Virus record (IMG/VR): IMGVR_UViG_3300034374_010332
Coordinates: 1-36,993 of that record
Origin: a virus
DNA length: 36,993 bases
Strand: one strand, 5' to 3'
Positions within the stretch are counted from its first letter, which is position 1, and every line of letters begins with the position of its first letter. A program made the translations under genes and the position numbers. The notes under the pieces were generated by a model that was not told the DNA's origin, made no database searches, and saw only the letters and a list, made by a program, of their open reading frames with translations. Below are positions 1 to 7,833 of the stretch, piece after piece.

Positions 1-1
1 C

Positions 2-337
2 AAGCCGTTTGACGTCGAGGTCGAAACCAGCGGCAGCGTGGTCCTTCGCGCCGAGCAGTACGTCTGGATGGGCTCTGCTGCTCGCATCAACGCAGGAACC
101 GTGGATGTGTCCCTCGACCCGTCGGCAGGTTACGTCGAGTTCGACGGCGACGAGAGCGACAAGCTCGCTGTGGTCATCGACAGCGAGAACCCGGCGTCGG
201 GCTCCGACCCGGCGGTGCTTGTTGCGAGCCTCGCGGTCCACGCGCCGCGCACGCAGCTCAACGTCATCCGCAACGAAAAGCACATCGACCAGATGATGGG
301 TCCGCTCCAGCCCATCATGCCTCTCGTCAACGGATGA
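2..337 (+). CDS. Truncated structural protein, C-terminal 111 residues
   Basis: The frame is open from the left edge, so the N-terminus lies outside the window. The visible part is beta-rich and acidic and ends in IRNEKHIDQMMGPLQPIMP before a TGA. I do not recognise a signature. Its place directly before the adaptor and tail genes of the late operon fits the C-terminus of a major capsid or capsid-associated protein; that is inference from gene order only. The stop overlaps the next start as ATGA, so the two are probably translationally coupled. Confidence 0.6.
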   Translation, partial: KPFDVEVETSGSVVLRAEQYVWMGSAARINAGTVDVSLDPSAGYVEFDGDESDKLAVVIDSENPASGSDPAVLVASLAVHAPRTQLNVIRNEKHIDQMMGPLQPIMPLVNG

Positions 338-870
338 GCGTGATGCAGGTGCCCGGCGACCACAGCGTGGTGCCGGGGTTCGGCTCAAGCGCACGTCTCG
401 GTGTGGACTACGGTTTCCCGCTCGAGGAGCACGAGCGGGTCCGGCGCGACCACCCACAGTGCGAAGTCATCCGCAACATCGACACGGGCGACCTGCTGGT
501 CTTTGTGCGCAGGCCGCACGGCAGCCCGGCGCTGCTGTTCTCCGTGAGGCGTGGAGAGGAGCGGTCGGTCAACGACCGGCTCTGGCGCTTGCAGTGGGAG
601 GCGAGGCAAGATCGTGACCGCGACTTCGTCCGCGAGGCTGAAGAGCGCGAGGAACGAGAGCTTGATGAGGCCGCCAAGGCGTTCGTCGAGACAGAGGAGC
701 ATGACGCTGTGGCCACGAAGATGGCCGACGCCCTTGTTGGGGCCGAGCGCGTCTCCATGAGAGGGACCGATGGCCGTGACACCGCTGACTCTGGCAGACG
801 CGAAGGCGGAGTTCCTGCTGCTGGTAAACCAGAAGTCGTCGCAGGGGCAGTGGAGCGAGTCGAACGCTGA
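334..870 (+). CDS. Hypothetical late protein, charged helical
   Basis: 178 residues, unrecognised. Residues about 20-80 look like a small folded domain. Residues 85-125 are almost all Arg, Asp and Glu in a helical pattern (RDFVREAEEREERELDEAAK). The start is the ATG that overlaps the upstream TGA. The last 33 codons overlap the next gene by 101 bases, and the residues there are low in complexity, as if the overlap had extended a shorter ancestor. Position between a structural gene and the adaptor suggests a small head or connector accessory protein. Confidence 0.6.
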   Translation: MSVMQVPGDHSVVPGFGSSARLGVDYGFPLEEHERVRRDHPQCEVIRNIDTGDLLVFVRRPHGSPALLFSVRRGEERSVNDRLWRLQWEARQDRDRDFVREAEEREERELDEAAKAFVETEEHDAVATKMADALVGAERVSMRGTDGRDTADSGRREGGVPAAGKPEVVAGAVERVER

Positions 871-1939
871 GACGTTCATCAGGCGCGCCGGGGAGCAGGT
901 CTACCACGACCTCATCGGCGCGTTCCGGCACAACATCACAGCGCACGTCTACGTCCCCTACCGGGCAGGCTGCGAGCAGGTCGTTCTGAGGCCGTCGAGC
1001 TTCTACGACGGCTTCTACACCGTGACCGGCCTGTACGACGGCCCTTCGTTCCTCGCGGTGCAGGCGGTGTGGCAGACCAACAAGCCGACCGTGCCTGCCG
1101 GGCTCGACTGGAACCGCAAGACGCGCCTGAACTTCACCGGCCCGGTCACTGGCGGCACCATCACGGTGATTGTTGACGGCAACACGATCTCGCAGGCGTT
1201 CACCGTCGACAGCGACACGACGCTGGCCGCTCTCGCGACGCAGATCGGCGCGCTGGCCACCGTGAGCAACGCAAGTGCATCCGACGAGGACGGCGATGGC
1301 GTCAACGACCGCATTGTCATCACACCAACATCAACAACCAACACCGTCTCCGTCTCCGCGCAGCCCAGCGGCGGGCAAGTCAGCGTTGCGACGGGAGTGA
1401 GCGTCGGCTCGACCCCTTCGCTCAACAGCCTGACATGGAACCAGCTCCACCACACCGAAAAGCCGTTTCACGTCGAGCTGCTGCACCCGCGCCACGAGCC
1501 GCAAGACCTTTACATGAACCGCGATGAGGCGGACGTCTCTACCTCGCCCCCTCGGTACATGATGGTCGGGGATGGGGCCATCCGGCTGGTGCCGACGCCG
1601 ACGTCAGACACATGGCTGCGCATCGCTTACTTGCCGCACTACAGCCCGCCGAGCGCGAGCACCGACCCCGTCATGGCTGCCGCCGTCTGGTGGCCGTGGT
1701 GCCTCGTGGACGAGTACGACACGCAGTCGCAGGCCGCCGCTGAGGGACGCTTGCGCGTCTTCCCCGGCGCAGACGGACTCATCCCCATCCGGGCAGCCGC
1801 GATGGCTCTTGCGCCGCTCGCCGATGAGGCTCGAGCGTTGATCACGCAGTACGTCGACATGCTCACAAGTTTCAAGGCGGCTGTGGCGAACTACCACAAC
1901 GTCCACGAGGCACCGACAGGCAGGGCGTACCGGCGATGA
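770..1939 (+). CDS. Head-to-tail adaptor-like protein with an inserted beta domain
   Basis: 389 residues. The N-terminus (LTLADAKAEFLLLVNQ, then a helical stretch to about residue 55) and the C-terminal helices (about 310-380) resemble the helical adaptor (gp11-like) proteins that join portal to nozzle. Residues about 117-205 form a separate beta-rich insert of the type GGTITVIVDGNTISQAFTV followed by an LAALATQIGAL helix, a pattern common in phage and flagellar surface domains. The insert contains an Asp-rich DEDGDGVND run at residues 172-180, like a calcium loop. The start has GAGAGGGA upstream. It is followed immediately by the large tail gene, the usual adaptor-nozzle order. The adaptor role is inferred. 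Confidence 0.6.
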   Translation: MAVTPLTLADAKAEFLLLVNQKSSQGQWSESNAETFIRRAGEQVYHDLIGAFRHNITAHVYVPYRAGCEQVVLRPSSFYDGFYTVTGLYDGPSFLAVQAVWQTNKPTVPAGLDWNRKTRLNFTGPVTGGTITVIVDGNTISQAFTVDSDTTLAALATQIGALATVSNASASDEDGDGVNDRIVITPTSTTNTVSVSAQPSGGQVSVATGVSVGSTPSLNSLTWNQLHHTEKPFHVELLHPRHEPQDLYMNRDEADVSTSPPRYMMVGDGAIRLVPTPTSDTWLRIAYLPHYSPPSASTDPVMAAAVWWPWCLVDEYDTQSQAAAEGRLRVFPGADGLIPIRAAAMALAPLADEARALITQYVDMLTSFKAAVANYHNVHEAPTGRAYRR

Positions 1940-4101
1940 GCGACAAGCGCCAGATCTTCGACCTGCCCCGGCAGTTCCTGCTCGAGACGGCGACGGCACG
2001 AGCTGGCGACGGCCACTTCGAGGTCATGCACAACGTCGACCTGTCGCGAGGCGACATCCGCCCTCGAGCGGGCTGGGAGGTCGTCAAAGCGCCAGAGGCG
2101 TGGAGCTACAACTCCGGCACCGACAGCGACGACGAGGCCGACGGCTCTCTTTCGTACAGCAGCGCAGCCGTCATGGACGGGTGCCGACCTCTCGGCGCGC
2201 ACATGCACGAGAGCATGCAGGGCGAGACGTGGGTGATGCGTGTGGTCCACAAGGACAGCTCCATCAGCTTGGCCAGCAACTACGAGGACAGCAACGTGCT
2301 TGTGGTCAGCTCCGACAACGGCAAACACTGGAAGCTCTACGAGCTGCGCGGCGACCGGGACGACGACACCCCGTACACCTTTGTCGACTACGGTGGCTTC
2401 ACCTACTTCACCAACGGCGACCGCGTCTGGCGATGGTCCGTTCTGTCCGGCCCGTTCGAGGTCAACAACACGCAGCCGGTCGACAACCAGTTCCACACTG
2501 AGCCGACGTGGTCGCCGCTCTCAACGCTCAACGACCAGAGCGACAAGATCCACAAGGGCTACGACTTCTACCGCCCACCGAAGGACGCACAGAACAGCGT
2601 CTACCTGCTGTCCGCGCCGCCTGCGAAAGTGATGGCAACGTACAACGGTCGAATGTTCTACGCCGGCTTCTCGCGCGACAGGTGGGTCGGCGTGGACAGC
2701 CCTGTCGACGTGAATGGCGATGGCCAGTTCACAACCGAAGACTTCGTGCAGGACGGCCTCTACTTCCGCGACGAGGACAACAGCATCCTGCTCCAGCCAA
2801 ACTACATCATGTGGTCGGAGTGGGGCCTGCCGCGCTGCGTTCGCGCTGTCAGCGTGGCTGCGCTGTGGGACAAGCTGCCCGTCACCGGCATGCAGGCGTT
2901 CAACGGCAGGCTAGCTGTCTTCACCGAACGCTCCATGTGGGTCATCGACGGAGTCGCGCGCAACCCAATGAAGCTCTCGAGCACCGTCGGATGCGTTTCG
3001 CAGCGGACCATCGTCGACAACGGCGAAGGGCTGCTTGTTTGGCTGGGCGCGGACGGCATCTACGCTTGGGATGGCCGCAGTGGCCCTCAGAAGGTCACTC
3101 CCGGCCTCGACCCGCTGTTCCGGTCGGACATCGACACAACCCTGCCCGGCACACTACCCGACGTGACTGGGTTCGATGCGGATGGCATTGGCCAGCCCGC
3201 CTGTGTCGAGGTGGGCTCGCTCCGCTATGCATCCGCAGCCGCTTGGCGCTCAAGAGGCACCTACGTCTGCGCCGTCCCCAGCTCGTCCGGCGTCGAAAAG
3301 AACGACCTGCAACTCTGCTGGAGCTGGCGGCACAACTCGACGTGGACGTGGTCGAGCCAGCGCGGCTCGCAGGACGACAGCCCAGACACCGGATACTGGC
3401 CTGACTTCGTCACACCCGGAGCAAACACGGCCAGCACCTACACGCTGATGTCCTCAGCACGCGACCCGGAGACGCTGTGGTGCCAAGGTGGGGCACTGAC
3501 CAACCCGAAGGCGACGCCGGGGGTCTACGTCGAGAGCCTGTGCTCGCTGACCGGCGAGCTGGACGAGTTCATCACCGCCGACCGGCTCGAGGCTCGAGGC
3601 GACGGCTTGTCGATCCCCATCAGCTTGCTCGTGGTGACGTCGCGCGTCGGCATGCACGCGAGCGACGACCGGACGTGGAGGTCTGTGCGGCTGAGGTGCC
3701 GGCCGGGACGTCGCCATGATTGGGATGACAGCCAGCTCTCGTCGGCCAACCAGATGCGCTTCTTCTTCCTGCCGTGGCAGGGTGGCTACGACAGGCAGAC
3801 CTCTGAGGCATCCCTGCTTGCCTACAACGAGGACAGCCGGACGGTCGAGCTATGGCCGTTTGAGTTCAACGACAGCACCCAAGTGTGGGCGTACACCGGC
3901 ATGGTGTGGTTGTCGGGCGCTGGCGGCAGCAACGAGCCGCGCTGGGCTGTCACGGAGCCGTTCGACCACGAGATCGAGTTTCAGAGCGGGACGACAAAGC
4001 ACGCCCGCTTCGCCCTCTACCAGAAGCTGGAGGCGGGCGAGACGTGGCGCATTCTCTCGATGGGCCTTGAGGTCCGGCCACAGCGCGGGGTACGTCGATG
4101 A
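1936..4101 (+). CDS. Large beta-propeller-like tail protein (nozzle/tail tube B type)
   Basis: 721 residues, starting at an ATGA overlap with the adaptor gene. The N-terminus (HFEVMHNVDLSRGDIRPRAG) matches the habit of podovirus nozzle or stabilisation proteins, which open with a marker-like strand around RPRxG. Blade-like repeats follow: NGRMFYAGFSRDRW, FNGRLAVFTERSMWVIDG and WLGADGIYAWDGRSG. Residues 258-269 (DVNGDGQFTTED) fit a canonical 12-residue EF-hand or dockerin calcium loop, with D258, N260, D262, G263, F265 and D269 in register. Length and position fit a T7 gp12-like nozzle. Family assignment is by pattern and neighbourhood, not by a search. Confidence 0.65.
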   Translation: MSDKRQIFDLPRQFLLETATARAGDGHFEVMHNVDLSRGDIRPRAGWEVVKAPEAWSYNSGTDSDDEADGSLSYSSAAVMDGCRPLGAHMHESMQGETWVMRVVHKDSSISLASNYEDSNVLVVSSDNGKHWKLYELRGDRDDDTPYTFVDYGGFTYFTNGDRVWRWSVLSGPFEVNNTQPVDNQFHTEPTWSPLSTLNDQSDKIHKGYDFYRPPKDAQNSVYLLSAPPAKVMATYNGRMFYAGFSRDRWVGVDSPVDVNGDGQFTTEDFVQDGLYFRDEDNSILLQPNYIMWSEWGLPRCVRAVSVAALWDKLPVTGMQAFNGRLAVFTERSMWVIDGVARNPMKLSSTVGCVSQRTIVDNGEGLLVWLGADGIYAWDGRSGPQKVTPGLDPLFRSDIDTTLPGTLPDVTGFDADGIGQPACVEVGSLRYASAAAWRSRGTYVCAVPSSSGVEKNDLQLCWSWRHNSTWTWSSQRGSQDDSPDTGYWPDFVTPGANTASTYTLMSSARDPETLWCQGGALTNPKATPGVYVESLCSLTGELDEFITADRLEARGDGLSIPISLLVVTSRVGMHASDDRTWRSVRLRCRPGRRHDWDDSQLSSANQMRFFFLPWQGGYDRQTSEASLLAYNEDSRTVELWPFEFNDSTQVWAYTGMVWLSGAGGSNEPRWAVTEPFDHEIEFQSGTTKHARFALYQKLEAGETWRILSMGLEVRPQRGVRR

Positions 4102-4742
4102 GGCGACAGCGCGAGCCGTACCCGTTCGGGCTCCTTTCCGCCCTCGCTGAGGGCGATACGAAGCGGGTCGTCGGAGAGCTTGCTGAGGTCATCATCACGC
4201 CGGAGGACTCGTTGGCCGGCGCGGTGTCGGCTGTGGCACCGGGCGGGACCGTCTGGCTGACGCCGGGCAGGTACTGGCTGGTCGACCCCGACAGCCCGCA
4301 GGGCTACGTCACCTTATCCGGCGAGAACGTCAGGCTGGTTGCTCCGGCCGGGGCGCACATCGTGCTGCCGTCAAACACGCTGCGTGTGGCTGGCGAAGGC
4401 ATGGTTCTCGACGGTCTTCTTGTTGAGCAGGTCGAGGCGTCCACAGCCATCATCCGTGTGGATGCGGACTTTGTTGCGCTGCATGGCGTCGTGACAGTCG
4501 GCGATGCGACCTACGGTATCGAGGTCAACTCGGGCGACACGGTGGCGGTCTGCGGCTGCCGCTCGCGCAGCTCAGCGACGGGCGGCTCGTCGAGCGACAT
4601 CTACTTCGCCGACGCCGCCACCTATGGCATCGTGGCCTGCAACCAGCGCTCCGCTTCGCGCGCCTACGCGCTGAACTACAAGGGCTTGAGCAACCTGACC
4701 GAGGCTGCGAACGGCCCTAGCGGCATCATCAACGTGAGGTAG
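4098..4742 (+). CDS. Beta-helix tail protein (pectin-lyase-like fold)
   Basis: 214 residues. Residues about 30-185 show short repeating strands with the stacked V/I-x-G turns of a right-handed parallel beta-helix (GENVRLVAPAGAHIVLPSNT, GEGMVLDGLLVEQV, DFVALHGVVTVGD), as in tailspikes and carbohydrate-binding fibres. No catalytic residues can be assigned. It is short for a complete spike and could be one module of a composite fibre. The start is an ATGA overlap with the nozzle-like gene, which supports a place on the tail tip. Confidence 0.6.
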   Translation: MRRQREPYPFGLLSALAEGDTKRVVGELAEVIITPEDSLAGAVSAVAPGGTVWLTPGRYWLVDPDSPQGYVTLSGENVRLVAPAGAHIVLPSNTLRVAGEGMVLDGLLVEQVEASTAIIRVDADFVALHGVVTVGDATYGIEVNSGDTVAVCGCRSRSSATGGSSSDIYFADAATYGIVACNQRSASRAYALNYKGLSNLTEAANGPSGIINVR

Positions 4743-4744
4743 TC

Positions 4745-5419
4745 ATGGCCGGTGGACCCTACATCGAGCAGCTTCTTGCTGGCGCGTCGCTGGACCCGAC
4801 GGTCATCAACAACAACCTCAACCGGATCAAGAGCTTCCTCGCCTCGATCCCGCGCAACCGTCTGTCGCACATCTGGGTTCCATGCACAGCGCGCGGCGTT
4901 GCCCCGCTCTCCGAGGTGCGGCACTCGACGCTGGCGTCGTCGGTCATCGGCGTGAACCACCAGTCGTTTGTGATTTCCTCCGGCTCCTCGAGCCCCTATC
5001 TCGACTTCGACCACCAGCGTCTATGGCCCGGTGCTGGCTCCGGCGCAGGCGACGAGGTCAACCTTGTGTCGCTCGACGTGGAGTTTGTCGTTGAAAGCAA
5101 CATCACGGCTGGGCAGGTGGGCCAAGGCGATATTGCCATCGCCGTGCTCGACATCGACGGCGGCGCAACGCTCGACACGCTGACTGTCGAGCTGAACCAG
5201 ACCAGCGTCACCGGGAACGGAGCCACCAGAGTCGATCTGGTCAGCTCAGCGGGATCGGACGACATCGTCGTCTACGCCAGCAAGCAGCTCTCCAACGTGG
5301 TGGCGCAGGGCAGGCGGATTGCTTTCCGGGTCATCGCTGATGATGATGGTGGCGGCTCAGACGACTACAGCGTCTACTCGGCCAAGGCGACACTGCACTA
5401 CAAGGTGATGTTGCAGTAG
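4745..5419 (+). CDS. Hypothetical virion protein, beta-rich C-terminus
   Basis: 224 residues, unrecognised. The first 50 residues are predicted helical (DPTVINNNLNRIKSFLASIP). Residues 70-224 alternate beta strands with Gly/Asp/Ser turns and end in a strand-like YSVYSAKATLHYKVMLQ, typical of a jelly-roll or appendage domain. It starts two bases after the beta-helix gene stop and precedes the internal virion block, so a tail or decoration role is likely. No enzyme motif is seen. Confidence 0.6.
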   Translation: MAGGPYIEQLLAGASLDPTVINNNLNRIKSFLASIPRNRLSHIWVPCTARGVAPLSEVRHSTLASSVIGVNHQSFVISSGSSSPYLDFDHQRLWPGAGSGAGDEVNLVSLDVEFVVESNITAGQVGQGDIAIAVLDIDGGATLDTLTVELNQTSVTGNGATRVDLVSSAGSDDIVVYASKQLSNVVAQGRRIAFRVIADDDGGGSDDYSVYSAKATLHYKVMLQ

Positions 5420-5428
5420 GAGAGCAGG

Positions 5429-6832
5429 ATGGCTCAGGAAACCCAGCCCGGCATCGACAACAAGCGAGCAAAGGCTTTGGGGTTCCCCTCGAGCCCGGAG
5501 GTCCGCCCCCTGCCGCAGCAGAGGCAGCAGCTCCCGTTTGGTCACATCACCCCGTCGCAGCAGCCCGGACGACCAGCCACGCCGGGGCAGCAGAGCCGGC
5601 CACAGCCGGCAGACCGCTCCGCGCCGGTCATCCCGCCAGCGCCCGCTGAGGGCTCGCAGTTTGCGCTTGAGCCGACCCGCATCAGCCCAGCCGTCCAGTC
5701 GGCGCTGCGCGGCTACCAGAACACTGGCCTGCTCGCGCAGCAGCAACAAGCGAACATGGCGATGGCAACGCCGCCCCCCAGCATGGGGGCCATGCCGGCG
5801 TACCTACCCATGCAGGGGTACGGTGACTTGCCAGACGGCCTGCCAGACGGCCTGCCGACGCAGCCCTACCAGCCGGGCGCGGTGCCGGTTGTGGACCCGG
5901 CTCCTCCGCCCCCGCAGTGGACAAGCGACGACGTGGCACCGCCGCCTGAGTTCGTCGATCAGGGTCCGGTGTCGTTCATCAAGGACAGCAACGGCGACTT
6001 CGTCCCTGTCAGCGCGCAGGAGCGGGCAAAGCTGATGGACGACACCAGCGCGGAGGGCGACGGCGCAGACCCTTCGGACGCTACGGCCATGCTCGACAAG
6101 GCCGAGGGCTACCTCGAGGACATGGCTTCCTTGTGGGCAACGGACGGTGTCATCCACCAGACCATGAAGTTCGAGGCTGACCGCTACTTGCAGCGTGAGT
6201 ACGACCAGCTCCAGAGCCAGATGAGCGAGACGGGCGGCATGTTTGGCGCTGTCGGCAACCCGCTGATGGCCGATCAGATCGCCAAGCGCGCGGAGCAGCA
6301 CCTCATACTTGAGGCGCGCTTCGCCCAGCAGCAGGCGCAGGCTTTGAGTCAGGTGTCCAAGGGGTTCGAGAGCCTTGGCATGTCTCACCTCAACAAGGCC
6401 AATCAGGAAATGGGCATCGTCGTCGATGCGCTCAACATGGCGAGCGAGCTTGGCCTGCAAGCGGGCAGCGACGAATACATGGACTTTGTCATCGACGCGC
6501 TCGAGAAGGGCGGCATGCAAGACACCGACTTGTACGACGCGATGGTCACTGGTGTGCAGGAATACACAGAGATCGGAGACGACTACCAGTCGTCCGTCGA
6601 CAACATCAAGTCGAAGCTCAAGAGTATCAGCAAGATCCGGGGGAGCGACCGGCGTCGTGGCCGCAAAGGCGAGAAGCAGTGGCAGAGCATCATGAAAGAG
6701 CTTGAAGACATGTCGCTCGCTGAGAAAAAGGACTTTGTCGAAAGGCACAAAGGCATCCTCGACCAAGCCATCGACCTCGCGAACGAATATTGGGCCGACA
6801 AGATGCGGGCCATCCTCGACGAGGTGCTGTGA
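5429..6832 (+). CDS. Hypothetical internal/ejection-type virion protein
   Basis: 467 residues. The first 180 are low in complexity and rich in Pro and Gln, with a small repeat (LPDGLPDGLP; a 12-bp tandem repeat near 5830). Residues 195-467 are almost wholly alpha-helical and charged, with coiled-coil character (FEADRYLQREYDQLQSQM). A disordered Pro-rich head on a long helical body is common in podovirus ejection proteins. AGGAGAGCAGG precedes the ATG. It is followed by two further helical or giant genes with overlapping starts, the usual three-protein internal core arrangement. The role is inferred. Confidence 0.55.
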   Translation: MAQETQPGIDNKRAKALGFPSSPEVRPLPQQRQQLPFGHITPSQQPGRPATPGQQSRPQPADRSAPVIPPAPAEGSQFALEPTRISPAVQSALRGYQNTGLLAQQQQANMAMATPPPSMGAMPAYLPMQGYGDLPDGLPDGLPTQPYQPGAVPVVDPAPPPPQWTSDDVAPPPEFVDQGPVSFIKDSNGDFVPVSAQERAKLMDDTSAEGDGADPSDATAMLDKAEGYLEDMASLWATDGVIHQTMKFEADRYLQREYDQLQSQMSETGGMFGAVGNPLMADQIAKRAEQHLILEARFAQQQAQALSQVSKGFESLGMSHLNKANQEMGIVVDALNMASELGLQAGSDEYMDFVIDALEKGGMQDTDLYDAMVTGVQEYTEIGDDYQSSVDNIKSKLKSISKIRGSDRRRGRKGEKQWQSIMKELEDMSLAEKKDFVERHKGILDQAIDLANEYWADKMRAILDEVL

Positions 6833-7833
6833 TGAACAGGACAGTAGCACCAACACCAGCGCAGCGCGCCCGCATGCGGGCCATTGTTGCTCGCGAGCGC
6901 GAACGGATGATGTCGGAGCGCGGATCACCGACGCCCGCCGCCCCCATCGTTAGTGCGATGCGCCCAGCCATGCAGCGCACACCGATGCAGGCCGCTCGTC
7001 AGGCTCAGGACACAAGCACTTCGCTCAACCTTGCGAACCGAGGCCCCGACCCGTTGCGGGCGCAGTATGACGCGGCCATCGACCGGCGCGTAGACGCCGG
7101 CCTGAACCACGAGAGGCGCAAAGAGCTGTTCGGCATGGAGACGGAGGCGCGTGTGGCGCTTGAGGAGCTGCGCCATCGCTATGCGCTCGCGCGCAGGCGT
7201 CGTGGCCGGAAGCGCTCATCGCCGCTGGCGCGCTACATCCAAACCTACGGCGCAAAAGCGTCTGGCACCAAGGCAAGCACAAAGTCGCGCAAAGCCACGT
7301 TGGCTGCGTTGTGGTCGAAGCTCGATGAACGAGATCGACAGCTCTTGCAGGCGCAGGAGATGCCCCCCGCGTCGTGGTCGCCGGAAATGGACTACAGCCA
7401 GCGGCTTGCGAAAATCAAGGCAGAGGCCCCGGTCGTGAAAGCAGGGCTCGATGCTGCTGGTCGGCGCGAGGCCCGTGAGGCTGATCTTCGGATGCAGGCG
7501 CAGAAAGACGCCACGCGCCGCGCAGAGCTGAAAGCGAGCGCCCGCGCCAAGCTGGCGACCGAAATGGGCAAACTGCTGCAAACCGATCAGGTCGATAAGA
7601 TGCTTGGCGAGGTCGACTCCATCTTGGACTCCTACGCTGGAGCCTCCGTTCCCCCTGCGGCCGCTGGCCCCAGCTCTGGTGGTGCGCTTCCGGTCATGAT
7701 CGAGGGTGCGGGTCGCGGGGAAGTGACGCCCGACGGTATTCTGTTCTTCAACGGAACGCGGATGGCCGGCACCCATCTGGGCGCTTATGAGGCAGCCCGT
7801 GCCGGCACCAAATACAGCGGGCCTGATGGATGA
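6832..7833 (+). CDS. Hypothetical basic helical virion protein
   Basis: 333 residues from the ATG that overlaps the upstream TGA; an upstream in-frame ATG at 6790 lies inside the previous gene and is less likely. Strongly basic and helical, with Arg/Lys runs (RYALARRRRGRKRSS around residue 120) and a Pro/Ala/Gly hinge near residue 280. The C-terminal 50 residues look like a small beta module (GEVTPDGILFFNGTRMAG). It could contact packaged DNA or act as a core ejection protein. No family was recognised. Its stop overlaps the start of the giant gene (ATGA). Confidence 0.55.
   Translation: MNRTVAPTPAQRARMRAIVARERERMMSERGSPTPAAPIVSAMRPAMQRTPMQAARQAQDTSTSLNLANRGPDPLRAQYDAAIDRRVDAGLNHERRKELFGMETEARVALEELRHRYALARRRRGRKRSSPLARYIQTYGAKASGTKASTKSRKATLAALWSKLDERDRQLLQAQEMPPASWSPEMDYSQRLAKIKAEAPVVKAGLDAAGRREAREADLRMQAQKDATRRAELKASARAKLATEMGKLLQTDQVDKMLGEVDSILDSYAGASVPPAAAGPSSGGALPVMIEGAGRGEVTPDGILFFNGTRMAGTHLGAYEAARAGTKYSGPDG

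Noticed and set aside
5826-5855. Duplicated 12-bp unit in the ejection-type gene
   Set aside because: In-frame two-copy repeat in a Pro-rich region; ordinary low-complexity drift.
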